Shown here: in pieces, positions 18,801 to 27,222 of the stretch
Layout: each line of letters opens with the position of its first letter
How positions within the stretch are numbered: the stretch's first letter is position 1
Source: Paenibacillus sp. Soil750
GTDB taxonomy: Bacteria > Bacillota > Bacilli > Paenibacillales > NBRC-103111
Length of the DNA: 64,000 nt
Assembly: GCF_001428045.1 (NCBI RefSeq)
Contig: NZ_LMSD01000023.1
Coordinates: 124,001-188,000 of the forward strand
Direction of reading: 5' to 3'
Translations under genes and position numbers: made by a program
Notes under the pieces: model-generated
Database searches by the model: none
What the model was told of the DNA's origin: nothing
The model's input: only the letters and a program-made list of their open reading frames with translations

Positions 18801-21800
18801 TATACGTTTGCCAACAATCAATTGCTTTTACATGTAACTGGAAATACCGTAAACTTTGCAAATAATCAATCTTCTAATGTGTTCGCAACGATTAAGCTAA
18901 AGGTTAATGGTTTTGTCCCTGCTAATCAAACCGTTCAAATTAAGACGGATTACATCAAAGTTGATGGTGGAAATGTGCGATACAATGTTAACAATACCGT
19001 ATCAAACATTGGATTAAAGCTACTGCCTACAAGTGCATATGCCAAGATTCCAGGGTATGCGAACCCACTTATGAGTCATAAATTAGGAGCAGATCCTTTT
19101 GCGATGGTTTATGACGGCAGAGTGTACATTTATATGTCAAGTGACGATTATGAGTATGATGCAAATGGAAAAATCAAAGATAATTCATTTAGCAATTTGA
19201 ATCGAATATTTGTGATATCATCCGCTGATATGGTCAACTGGACAGATCATGGTGCAATCCCTGTAGCTGGAAAGAATAATGCGAATAATGGCGCGGGTGT
19301 TGCCAAGTGGGCAGATCTATCTTGGGCGCCAGCAGCAGCACATAAGAAAATTAATGGTGTAGATAAATTTTTCCTTTATTTCGCAAATGGTGCTAGTGGA
19401 ATTGGTGTACTCACTGCGGATAGTCCCATCGGTCCATGGACTGATCCACTGGGCCAAGCTTTGATCACGAGTAGCAGCCCTGGCGTTCCTGGTGTAGCAT
19501 GGCTATTTGACCCAGCTGTGTTGGTTGATGATGATGGAACTGGTTATCTCTATTTTGGTGGGGGTATACCAGGAGATCCGAATCCAACCCCAGAGCAGAT
19601 TGCACATCCGAAAACGGCTAGAGTAGTGAAGTTAACGGATGATATGATTCATATGTCAGGTTCAGCAGTTACAATTGATGCCCCTTTTATGTTTGAGGAT
19701 TCAGGTATTCACAAATACAATGGTAAATATTATTACTCTTATTGCTCTAATTTCTCTGGTACACACCCGGATGGAACACCTCCCCCTGGAGAAATTGCTT
19801 ACATGGTAAGTGATAGTCCTATGGGTCCGTTTACTTACGTTTCACCGATCCTGAAAAATCCGTCTGTATTCTTTGGTGTTGGCGGTAATAACCATCATGC
19901 GATTTTCGAATTTAATGATCAGTGGTATGTGGTTTACCATGCTCAAACGGTTAGTAAAGCTGTCGTAGGAGATGGCAAAGGATATCGTTCTCCTCATATT
20001 AATAAGGTTGAGTATTACGATAATGGATTAATTAAAGATATTAAAGGGGATATGAAAGGGGTATCCCAGATCGCAACTCTTGACCCGTATTCGCGAGTTG
20101 AGGCGGAAACGATTGCTTGGAACGCAGGTATTCTTACTGAGGTGAGCACAGCACCAGGTAACCCGCTAGCAAGCCTTAACCTCGATGTAACGGATATTAA
20201 TAACGGCGACTGGCTGGCAGTATCTAATGCTGACTTTGGTGATACAGGAGCTGCTTCGTTCGAAGCAAACATCGCATCGACAGTAGGCGGTAAAGTAGAA
20301 ATACGTCTGGACAGCCCGATTGGTGATGTAATTGGTACGCTGGACATAGCGCCTACAGGTGGCAATCAAGTATGGCAGTTGTTGAAAACGAATGTGGAGA
20401 ATGTGAAAGGGATTCACAATGTTTTCTTCATGTTTAGTGGCACAGGCAATAACTTATTCGCTATGGATTATTGGAAATTCAATACGAATCCTACGGGGCC
20501 AGATGTCATTCCATTAGAATCAGTCCAGATTATAAACGGAGCGCAAACTGTTAAAGTAAATGAGCAATTGACCTTTAACGCTGTAATCAATCCGTCTAGC
20601 GTAACGGATGCAACGTATCTATGGGAAACAAGTGGTGGAATTAGCATTGTAGGCAGCAACAGCAATGATGCGGTAACCATCAAAGGAACCAATTCCGGGA
20701 CAGGAACACTTAAATTAACAGTCATTGGCGGTGGCACGGAGAAAACGTCCGAAACGACGATTACAGTGACGCCAGCAAGTGTTGATCCAAATCCAAATGG
20801 CGATACACTAGAATCAGTTACAATTACGAACGGAGCTCAATCGGTTATCGTGAATGATCTCTTAACTTTTAACTCCGTAATCAATCCAACTAGCGTAACG
20901 GGTGCAACGTATCTCTGGGAAGCAAGTGGCGGTATTAGCATAGTTGGAGACAACAGCCAAGATACGGTAACAATTAAAGGAAACACGATTGGAACAGGAA
21001 CACTTAAATTAACAGTCCATGCGGGTGACACGGAGAAGTTTGCTGAAACAACGATTCAAGTAAAGTCAACGAGCGTAGAATCTGTTGCGATTATTAATGG
21101 AGCCCAATCTGTTACGGTAAATGAGCTTTTAACTTTTAACTCATTCGTAAATCCAACTACCGTAACGGGCGCAACGTATCTCTGGGAAGCAAGTGGCGGT
21201 ATTAGCATCATTGGAGACAGCAGTAAGAATTCGGTAACCATTAAAGGAACGAATGTCGGAACAGGGTTGCTTCAATTAACAGTCCATGCCGGAGGCACAG
21301 AGAAGACGGCACAAAAGACGATAACGGTAATTCCACTGAATAACAATAGTGATATTGGTAACAGCGGCACACCAACAACACCGGTGACAAGCGGTAAAGA
21401 CGCTGACATTCTGGTTAACGGAAAAGCAGAAAGTGCTGTAAGCACAGAAACAACTAAAGTGAATGGCCAGACAGTCACGACTATTGCATTTGACCAGAAG
21501 AAACTTGATCAATTGCTAGCGGTGGTTGGGGAAAAAGCTAACATTACTGTGCCAGTTACTGGCGATTCCGATGTTGTAATTGGTCAATTGAACGGTCAGA
21601 TGGTCAAAAACTTACAAGAAAATAAAGCTGTAGTAGAGATTAAAACGGATCGAGCAACGTATACGCTGCCTGCACAACAAATTGATCTTCGCGCGATCTC
21701 AGATCAAGTCGGAGGATCAGTGGCCTTGCAAGACATTATGATTCAAATTCAGATCGCTAAGCCATCAGCTGATATGGTGAAAGTCGTGGAGAATGCAGCA

Positions 21801-22646
21801 GACAAAGATAAGTTTACACTTGTTGTTCCGCCGATTGAATTTACAGTTGAAGCGAAGTACGGAGAAAAGAGCATCCTATTATCCAAATTTAACGCTTATG
21901 TAAAACGAACGATTGCCATTCCAGATGGTGTAGACCCGAATAAGATTACTACAGCGGTTGTTGTAGAACCTGATGGAACTGTTCGTCATGTACCAACTAA
22001 ACTTGTCATCCTAGACGGCAAGTATTATGCAGAGGTGAGCAGTTTAACGAACAGCACGTACTCTCTGATTTGGCATCCAATATCATTCTCTGATGTCTCG
22101 ACGCACTGGGCACAAGATGCTGTGAACAATTTAGGATCAAGAATGATCATTAGTGGGATTGGCGATGACCTATTTAATCCCGACGCAGATATTACTCGTG
22201 CCGAGTTTGCTGCCATCATAGTTCGAGGATTGGGCTTGAAGTTGGAGAATAGAACACCGAACTTCTCCGATGTAAAGGCTGCGGATTGGTATAGTAGTGC
22301 AATCATGACGGCTCAATCCAGCCATCTTATTGACGGTTTCGAGGATGGCACCTTCCGTCCTGGAGACAAGATTACTAGAGAGCAGGCCATGGTTATTATT
22401 GCAAAAGCGATGGCGATCACTGGCTTGAAATCGAAACTCACAAACCACAATGCCGCTGATGTATTACGTACTTACACAGATGCAACAGAAAGTGCGCCTT
22501 GGGCAATGAGTGGTATTGCTGATAGTATCCAAGCGGGCATTGTAAGTGGAAGAGACGAAGCCACTCTTGCTCCGAAAGCTTATATTACAAGAGCTGAGGT
22601 TGCTAAGTTGGTTCAACAGTTGTTACGGAAATCTGATTTACTATAA
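15873..22646 (+). CDS. SLH-anchored surface protein with two GH43 domains, CBMs and a cohesin-like domain (2257 aa)
   Basis: Order: signal peptide (about 1-35); GH43 domain 1 (from residue 48); two near-identical CBM22/CBM4_9-type modules (about 383-540 and 543-700); the GH43 C-terminal beta-sandwich (702-905); a cohesin-like beta domain (about 909-1045); GH43 domain 2 (1058-1400) similar to arabinoxylan arabinofuranohydrolases such as B. subtilis XynD, with D1074 in GADPF, FDPAVLVDDDG and FEDSG; CBM6 (about 1408-1539); three Ig-like repeats (1548-1819); an SLH-associated domain; three SLH repeats (about 2070-2255). The two CBMs sit inside the first segment of the beta-sandwich: the paralogue at 1581 has a short linker there. 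The SLH repeats fix it on the cell surface, where it probably strips arabinose and xylose side groups from arabinoxylan. The start is set by AAGGAG 8 bases upstream. Confidence 0.9.
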   Translation: MEMKKKHERNLVLMSKKLGVFLLALTLLLSIVPSASIYAQSNEDTLENPFIWADVPDLDVIRVGDAYYMSSTTMHMNPGIPIMKSYDLKNWEIVNYVYDMLADNDEQALRNGKDNYGKGSWASSLRYHNGKYYVAFASYDTGKTYIYQTTDIEKGPWTHSELDGVYHDMSLLFDDDGRVYMVYGGGDIKAIELTPDATAIKAGGLNKVIIPNASLVASTAENVNLQAEGTHIQKINGTYYVFNITWPKNSGRVEIMHRADKIDGVYEGKVALNNAGIAQGGIIDTVDGKWYAMLFGDRGSVGRIPYLVPVTWSDGWPVFGINGTVPQSMAIPVSGVASKNNLVASDEFYQSSQKVGASHTVINTTSTTSPTVPTPVTPLPISEGTELLINGGMENGLTPWEKHDTATVAVSTDEHFSGTNSLYISGRGATGAGVQQFVTGKIKAGATYKFSAKVKYNSGPATKQFIFDIQDGDWTTIKNLASGVMTKGAWGTIEGTYTVPTDATFTQPRIFIETVWTSAQDPTNDLMNFYVDDISFVDVTPDGNLLTNGKMEKGLTPWEKHDTATVAVSTNEHFSGTNSLFISGRAATGAGVQQSVTGKVSAGSKYKFSAKVKYTSGPATRAFNFDIQDGDWQTIKILGSGVMTKGVWGTIEGTYTVPDNAVFNQPRIFIETSWTAAQDPTNDLMDFYVDDISLIDATPAGGLDKVKNGEYDYNGSNLGLVWQWNHNPDNNHWSLTERSGYLRLTTGRKSTSLLDARNTLTQRTFGPESSGNVAMDISKMKDGDYAGLAAFQKEYAFVGVKMSGTSKSIVMVDGSSGTAVEKASIPVTQDNVYFKADFDYKNQTDKAYFYYSLDGITWTAIGNTLQMHYTLPHFMGYRFGLFNYATKTTGGIVDFDYFRIDNKLTGTSSPATVLQANLANVPNVIGVQNIELQVPVQMNALPNGNYSAISASFNIPKELTVTGVDFNTANIVGNTSYTFANNQLLLHVTGNTVNFANNQSSNVFATIKLKVNGFVPANQTVQIKTDYIKVDGGNVRYNVNNTVSNIGLKLLPTSAYAKIPGYANPLMSHKLGADPFAMVYDGRVYIYMSSDDYEYDANGKIKDNSFSNLNRIFVISSADMVNWTDHGAIPVAGKNNANNGAGVAKWADLSWAPAAAHKKINGVDKFFLYFANGASGIGVLTADSPIGPWTDPLGQALITSSSPGVPGVAWLFDPAVLVDDDGTGYLYFGGGIPGDPNPTPEQIAHPKTARVVKLTDDMIHMSGSAVTIDAPFMFEDSGIHKYNGKYYYSYCSNFSGTHPDGTPPPGEIAYMVSDSPMGPFTYVSPILKNPSVFFGVGGNNHHAIFEFNDQWYVVYHAQTVSKAVVGDGKGYRSPHINKVEYYDNGLIKDIKGDMKGVSQIATLDPYSRVEAETIAWNAGILTEVSTAPGNPLASLNLDVTDINNGDWLAVSNADFGDTGAASFEANIASTVGGKVEIRLDSPIGDVIGTLDIAPTGGNQVWQLLKTNVENVKGIHNVFFMFSGTGNNLFAMDYWKFNTNPTGPDVIPLESVQIINGAQTVKVNEQLTFNAVINPSSVTDATYLWETSGGISIVGSNSNDAVTIKGTNSGTGTLKLTVIGGGTEKTSETTITVTPASVDPNPNGDTLESVTITNGAQSVIVNDLLTFNSVINPTSVTGATYLWEASGGISIVGDNSQDTVTIKGNTIGTGTLKLTVHAGDTEKFAETTIQVKSTSVESVAIINGAQSVTVNELLTFNSFVNPTTVTGATYLWEASGGISIIGDSSKNSVTIKGTNVGTGLLQLTVHAGGTEKTAQKTITVIPLNNNSDIGNSGTPTTPVTSGKDADILVNGKAESAVSTETTKVNGQTVTTIAFDQKKLDQLLAVVGEKANITVPVTGDSDVVIGQLNGQMVKNLQENKAVVEIKTDRATYTLPAQQIDLRAISDQVGGSVALQDIMIQIQIAKPSADMVKVVENAADKDKFTLVVPPIEFTVEAKYGEKSILLSKFNAYVKRTIAIPDGVDPNKITTAVVVEPDGTVRHVPTKLVILDGKYYAEVSSLTNSTYSLIWHPISFSDVSTHWAQDAVNNLGSRMIISGIGDDLFNPDADITRAEFAAIIVRGLGLKLENRTPNFSDVKAADWYSSAIMTAQSSHLIDGFEDGTFRPGDKITREQAMVIIAKAMAITGLKSKLTNHNAADVLRTYTDATESAPWAMSGIADSIQAGIVSGRDEATLAPKAYITRAEVAKLVQQLLRKSDLL
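17021..17965 (+). repeat. Tandem duplication of a CBM-coding segment
   Basis: Two copies of about 465 bases encode CBM modules that share long identical runs (WEKHDTATVAVST, HFSGTNSL, GTIEGTYTVP, AQDPTNDLM). This is an internal duplication, possibly unstable. Confidence 0.85.
20515..21330 (+). repeat. Three tandem Ig-like repeats
   Basis: Three copies of roughly 260 bases each encode a beta-sandwich repeat with shared motifs INGAQ, LTFN, ATYLWE and GGISI. They probably act as a stalk that holds the catalytic part away from the wall. Confidence 0.85.
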
Positions 22647-22675
22647 TGATCACATAAACGAATAGTGCGAATATT

Positions 22676-22720
22676 GTGCCCTATCCCTTAAACATTGCTT
22701 TCGAGCAAGGGGGAGGGCAC
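22676..22720 (+). terminator. Hairpin terminator, CCCTATCCC family
   Basis: GTGCCCT...CCCTT (from 22676) pairs with AAGGGGGAGGGCAC (to 22720). It follows the SLH-GH43 stop by 30 bases and shares the CCCTATCCC core with the hairpins at 6183 and 15664. Confidence 0.65.
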
Positions 22721-22771
22721 ATAATTGCACTAAGATGAAAGTGCTTACTTTACTAGGGGAGGGATTTATCT

Positions 22772-22975
22772 ATGTTAGAAATGGATAATATCAAAAAAAA
22801 GCATCAATACACCGTATCAGCCAGAGTTGATAATAGTAACGCGAAAGGGCTTCTTCTCAAAATGAAGGAAAAGCTGATAAGTGAAAACGAGCTCTCCTCG
22901 GAAAACGGGCTCTCTTTTACTGCGTATGCTTGCATACAAGAGAATATCCTTGTAGTTGCCGCCGATCAGATATAG
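22772..22975 (+). CDS. Possible small protein of unknown function (67 aa)
   Basis: A short frame starting with ATG follows a strong AGGGGAGGG (22755-22763) at 8 bases spacing and encodes a mixed-charge 67-residue protein without signal peptide, membrane segment or recognised domain. It lies after a terminator and ends 35 bases before the convergent regulator gene. No clear promoter or family is seen. The good ribosome binding site is the only positive evidence; it may be a remnant. Confidence 0.4.
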   Translation: MLEMDNIKKKHQYTVSARVDNSNAKGLLLKMKEKLISENELSSENGLSFTAYACIQENILVVAADQI

Positions 22976-23010
22976 TGCTGACTCGATTTGATCCTCACTG
23001 TACGGTTCAT

Positions 23011-23775
23011 TCACTCATACAAATTTCGATACTCCGTTGGGGTTCTTTCTGCAACTTGTTTGAAAATTCTACTGAAATAATAAGGATCTGGATAGCCTAC
23101 ACGCTGAGAGATTTCTCGGATAGAGAGATTCTTTTCCTTTGTAAGCAAATATTTGGCGTGATTGATGCGCACTGTTGTCAAGTATTTGGAAGGCGGTCCC
23201 CCCGAATGTTTGATGAAAATTTTACTAAGATAAGAAGGATGAAAATTAAAGTGCCTGGAGATGGATTCCAGTGTAATTTCTTCATGAAAGTTTTCTTTTA
23301 AATATAGTTGAACCATCTGCACAATTTCTTCAGGTGCACGCATCGTTTTCTCGGAAGAAGGCAGTGACTTAGGTAACTGCCTTTTGTTTTCAATTGACAT
23401 CTTAATCTTGATTAGGACTTGTTCTAATTCGCTGGTGATGATCGGCTTTAATAAGTACTCGTTCACATTGAATTTAATGGCTTGACGCGCATAATCAAAA
23501 TTGTTGTAACCACTGATGATTACCTTTTCGATATGGGGAAATTGAAGTGAGACTTGCTTTAAGAGCTCTAATCCATCAATGGCAGGCATTTGAATATCCG
23601 TAAATAAAACATCGACAGTATTATTTTCAAGTACCTTCAGCGCGGACAAACCGTCTTGAGCAGTACCAATGATGACAAAGGAAGTATCTAGAGATTGAAT
23701 TTTCTTAACAATATTATTCAAAATCAATTCTTCATCCTCAACGACTACAACGCGAATCTGTGTTGTATGCTCCAC
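23011..23775 (-). CDS. Short response regulator, REC + AraC-type HTH
   Basis: At 254 residues it is about half the length of the other regulators here because the long middle region is missing: receiver (about 1-125, D60 in DIQMP, Lys in LKPI) joined to the AraC double HTH (about 150-252, ITLESISRHF, VGYPDPYYFSRIFKQ, RTPTEYRN). It starts with GTG, with GGGGTGAG upstream overlapping the end of the kinase gene. It is the partner of the kinase 14 bases upstream on the same strand. The likely target is the divergent importer operon starting at 25776. Confidence 0.9.
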   Translation of the reverse strand: MEHTTQIRVVVVEDEELILNNIVKKIQSLDTSFVIIGTAQDGLSALKVLENNTVDVLFTDIQMPAIDGLELLKQVSLQFPHIEKVIISGYNNFDYARQAIKFNVNEYLLKPIITSELEQVLIKIKMSIENKRQLPKSLPSSEKTMRAPEEIVQMVQLYLKENFHEEITLESISRHFNFHPSYLSKIFIKHSGGPPSKYLTTVRINHAKYLLTKEKNLSIREISQRVGYPDPYYFSRIFKQVAERTPTEYRNLYE

Positions 23776-23789
23776 TTCGACTCACCCCT

Positions 23790-25577
23790 TCAACATTTTC
23801 CTCCAACGATAACCTTTGCCCCGCCATCTGGTAGGTTAACGGTTTGCATACACAAATCTGTACTGTAAGAAATTTTCAACCTGAGATAAATATTCAGTAG
23901 TCCCATACCATCAAGCTGCAGGCCAGGAATGATCCCGGTTTGTTCGATTTCCTGAATCCTATTGGTAAATTCAGCGATGGCACTCTGATCAAATCCAGGT
24001 CCGTTATCGGTAACTTCTACGAACCAGTGGTCGTTCTCCTGATACCCTCTCACCTTAATTGTCCATGGAGGCAACAGTTTGGATGAGTACTTCAGTGAAT
24101 TCTCAACAAGTGGTTGAATAATTAATCTTGGAACTGGAATATTTTTCATATTATCTGCCATTTCAAATGTATACAGAACGTTTTGTTTATGTCTGATTTT
24201 AATGCATTCCAGATACTTTTCGGTATAGGCTAGTTCAGTTTCTAAAGGAACAAGAGATGAATTATCAGCGGATATGTATCTTAACATCATGGATAAATTC
24301 TCAATCATGATTACAATTTGTTCGTTCATATTCTCTTCGGCCATGATGGAAATCGTAGTCAATGTATTGTATAAAAAATGAGGATTCATCTGCGATTGAA
24401 GCGCTAACATTTTGGCTTGAAGTTCCTGTAACTGGGACATTAACAATTGGTCCATGGATTCTTTCAATCTTTCGCTCATCTTGTTAAAAGCGAACTGCAA
24501 GCGATCCAGCTCGTTTAAACCGCTGTTTAGTTCCAAATGTGTATGAGAGGTGATACCTACTAAATTTGTGGATTTCATAGTGGCATGCATTCTTGCTATG
24601 GGCTTTGTGATTCGTTTGGCTGCAAGGTAAGAAAGCGAAATCGCAAGTAGTAGAATGGCGAAACTAACCAAGGCGATTTTCTTGGTAAAATCATTTAAGG
24701 GGCCTAATAATTGCTGTTCGGAGACAATGAGAGCAATGTTCCAACCTGTGTACTCGGAATGAGCGATACTATAAATTTCTTTCTCACTTGTAATAGGGTT
24801 ACGGATGTTACTCATAGCTGAATGGGAATTTGTTTGCAGAAGGGTAAAGTAAGAAATTAGTTCCTTTGCTTTGGGGTTAATTGGATAAATAATGTCCCCA
24901 ATATCCGAGTATACAATAACCTTTTGCCCGTAGTTGTGCTTCATGTAATCATTGATGTTGGTAAATAATTTGTCTGCATCTTGCTTGACTTCTACGATAC
25001 CTTCCGGGGTATTATTAGCGTCAAAAAACAACCGAACTAGTGAGATGGAATACGCATCCTTGGAGGATAGGAATAGGGAAAGCTCATCATCCTTCTCCGG
25101 AATTGTGATGTATTTGCCTTTGGTATTTGCGAGCACCTCTTCATACCAAAGTTTATTAGGCAAGTTTACTTTCGTTCTCCGGTTGTCGATACCGGATCCA
25201 AACATGTTTCCTCCTAAATCATATAAGTTAATTTGATTAACCGGGAGAGCAGGTCCATTTGCTGCAACTAGAATGTCTGCTAGATCTTTATTGTTATTGA
25301 TTGAGTCGCCAGATCCCCCAGTAAATTTGAGGAATTTGTCCTTCACTAGATTGGAATACAAAATATTTAAAGATACAGCGTCAATTCTTCGTATTTCTAG
25401 GTCTAATTTGTCCTGCATGGATTGTGAGAGATTATCAAGAGATTCAACGGCCTTTTTCTTTAACAAATCGGATGACCACATATAAAAAGGTACAACCACT
25501 AGCGATAATACCACTATGATGATTAATGAATAGGTCTGAAAAAGAACGAATCGAATGGTACGTTTGTGAATGACCAT
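23790..25577 (-). CDS. Sensor histidine kinase, YesM type
   Basis: The 595-residue protein has TM1 near residues 10-32, an extracytoplasmic Cache-like sensor, TM2 around 298-318, HAMP (TKPIARMHATM), His_kinase with H400 in QMNPHFLYN and a HATPase domain (LVENSLKYS, DNGPGF). GTAGGAGACT precedes the ATG. It is divergent from the ABC importer genes (198-base gap), the standard arrangement for a kinase-regulator pair controlling a sugar importer. The substrate is probably the same oligosaccharide that the importer takes up. Confidence 0.92.
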   Translation of the reverse strand: MVIHKRTIRFVLFQTYSLIIIVVLSLVVVPFYMWSSDLLKKKAVESLDNLSQSMQDKLDLEIRRIDAVSLNILYSNLVKDKFLKFTGGSGDSINNNKDLADILVAANGPALPVNQINLYDLGGNMFGSGIDNRRTKVNLPNKLWYEEVLANTKGKYITIPEKDDELSLFLSSKDAYSISLVRLFFDANNTPEGIVEVKQDADKLFTNINDYMKHNYGQKVIVYSDIGDIIYPINPKAKELISYFTLLQTNSHSAMSNIRNPITSEKEIYSIAHSEYTGWNIALIVSEQQLLGPLNDFTKKIALVSFAILLLAISLSYLAAKRITKPIARMHATMKSTNLVGITSHTHLELNSGLNELDRLQFAFNKMSERLKESMDQLLMSQLQELQAKMLALQSQMNPHFLYNTLTTISIMAEENMNEQIVIMIENLSMMLRYISADNSSLVPLETELAYTEKYLECIKIRHKQNVLYTFEMADNMKNIPVPRLIIQPLVENSLKYSSKLLPPWTIKVRGYQENDHWFVEVTDNGPGFDQSAIAEFTNRIQEIEQTGIIPGLQLDGMGLLNIYLRLKISYSTDLCMQTVNLPDGGAKVIVGGKC

Positions 25578-25721
25578 AGTCTCCTACTGAATACATGAAT
25601 AAGATTTTTTATGTTTAGTTTGCGGTGTTTATAGTGAATTGTCAAAAGAAATTTGACGGAGGTAAAGAATGTCCAGTTATAAAGCATTGTAAATCCATGG
25701 AAGATGGAAATGAATTGCATA

Positions 25722-25740
25722 TATAATGAAAGCGTAAACA
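25722..25740 (+). promoter_or_regulatory. -10 box with overlapping cre-like site upstream of importer 1
   Basis: TATAAT (25722-25727) is followed with one base of overlap by TGAAAGCGTAAACA (25727-25740), a 13 of 14 match to the cre consensus TGWNANCGNTNWCA. No good -35 box lies 17 bases upstream, which suits an activator-dependent promoter repressed by CcpA. Confidence 0.55.
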
Positions 25741-25775
25741 TTAGCAACCACAAGTGAAAAGGGGAAACGAGACCA

Positions 25776-27128
25776 ATGAAAAAAACATTAACGGTGATTG
25801 TGTCGATTGGGATTATGGCGTCGATGTTAGCAGGATGTGGAAGTAAAGTGGAGACCGTAACACCAGCAGCTTCAAGCAGTGCTACCAATAGTGCGAAATC
25901 AACAGAAATGCCAAAAGAAAAAGTTACACTGACCTACATGGCTAGCCAAGACTGGATAAAGGATTCCGAAATGCAGCTCGCAAAGAAGTTTGAGGCGGAG
26001 ACAGGCATTCATATTGATTACCAAATCGTTCCATCAGATCAGTACCAGAATATTTTGAAGACGAAACTCAATGCGAAGGAAGCACCGGATATTTTCGGTG
26101 GACAGGACGGACAGCTTGATTTGAACAATTTGTACGGTGTCGAAAAAAATGCGGTTGATTTAAGCGGTGAAGAATGGGTAAAACGAGAAGACCCTCTTTT
26201 TGTAGAACAAGGATCCTTTAATAAAAAGGTGTATGCACTGACCATTTGGGATCCAAGTTATGACTGGGTTATCGTATATAACAAGAAAATATATGAAAAG
26301 CTAAACCTCAAAGTACCGACTACTTATGCTGATTTTAAAGCGGTATCAGAGAAGATCAAGTCTGCAGGCACGACGCCTATTTATGAACCCGTGTCGGATG
26401 GCTGGCATCATGTGCTTTGGTTTCCTGAGCTTGGTCCTAAATTCGAAGAAGCAAATCCTGGATTAACGGATAAGCTAAATAGTAATAAGGAGCAATTCGC
26501 GAACGTACCGATTATGGAGCAGGCACTTACGCAACTCAATGAACTTGCGAAGTCGGGTTACATGGGAGATAACTATTTTTCAAATACGTACGCTGATACA
26601 GAAAAGAACATGGCAAGCGGCAAATATGCGATGACGGTGTATAATCTTGGGCTGCCGGCGCAAATCGAAAAAGCGTTCCCAGAGGTTAAAGCGGATACAT
26701 TTGGCTATTTCTTGATGCCGCTTACTGACAATCAGATATTAAATGTGAATCCTGCTGCGCCAAGTAAATTTATTTATTCAGGATCCAAACATATTGATTT
26801 GGCAAAGAAATATTTTCAGTATTTGACGAAGCCAGAAAACTTGCAATTCTTTTTGGATAACGAACCGAAGTTCTTAGCTTTGAATTTCAAAGATATTAAG
26901 AACCGTTACACACCTGATCAAAAGGCATTCTTCGATATGTATGGCAAAAAACAAGGCACCGTGTATCAAACATCCATTAGTTACCTAAATCCGCAATGGA
27001 TGGATATCGGGAAAGACATTTCAGCGATGTTTACAGGGAAAATGCAGCCTAAGGATATTTTGAAAAGCATCGACAAAAGAAGAAGCGATGCCGCAAAAGC
27101 AGCCAAAGACCCTGCTTGGGCACAATAA
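25776..27128 (+). CDS. Sugar-binding lipoprotein of ABC importer 1
   Basis: A 450-residue extracellular solute-binding protein of family 1. The lipoprotein signal ends in lipobox LAGC, followed by a Ser/Thr/Ala/Glu linker (SSSATNSAKS). The body carries typical positions (APDIFGGQDGQ, VYALTIWDPSYDWVIVYNKK). The ligand is not readable from the sequence; the GH31 gene in the same run suggests an alpha-linked or xyloglucan-type oligosaccharide. Two permease genes follow. A hairpin at 27150-27190 separates this gene from them, which would favour higher expression of the binding protein. Confidence 0.92.
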   Translation: MKKTLTVIVSIGIMASMLAGCGSKVETVTPAASSSATNSAKSTEMPKEKVTLTYMASQDWIKDSEMQLAKKFEAETGIHIDYQIVPSDQYQNILKTKLNAKEAPDIFGGQDGQLDLNNLYGVEKNAVDLSGEEWVKREDPLFVEQGSFNKKVYALTIWDPSYDWVIVYNKKIYEKLNLKVPTTYADFKAVSEKIKSAGTTPIYEPVSDGWHHVLWFPELGPKFEEANPGLTDKLNSNKEQFANVPIMEQALTQLNELAKSGYMGDNYFSNTYADTEKNMASGKYAMTVYNLGLPAQIEKAFPEVKADTFGYFLMPLTDNQILNVNPAAPSKFIYSGSKHIDLAKKYFQYLTKPENLQFFLDNEPKFLALNFKDIKNRYTPDQKAFFDMYGKKQGTVYQTSISYLNPQWMDIGKDISAMFTGKMQPKDILKSIDKRRSDAAKAAKDPAWAQ

Positions 27129-27149
27129 TTTGATAAAGGTATAAATCAG

Positions 27150-27190
27150 AACAGCCCAGTGGATAGGATAATACCTCTTGCTGGGTTGTT
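27150..27190 (+). promoter_or_regulatory. Intra-operon hairpin between binding-protein and permease genes
   Basis: AACAGCCCAG (27150-27159) pairs with CTGGGTTGTT (27181-27190) with one G-U pair. It is probably a 3' stabiliser or partial terminator. The other two importer operons have hairpins at the same position. Confidence 0.5.
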
Positions 27191-27222
27191 ACTGAAGATA
27201 ATATGGAGCGGAGAGTCCTACA

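Noticed and set aside
20468..21478. Several antisense frames opposite the Ig-like repeats
   Set aside because: Their similarity to each other only mirrors the tandem repeats on the coding strand.
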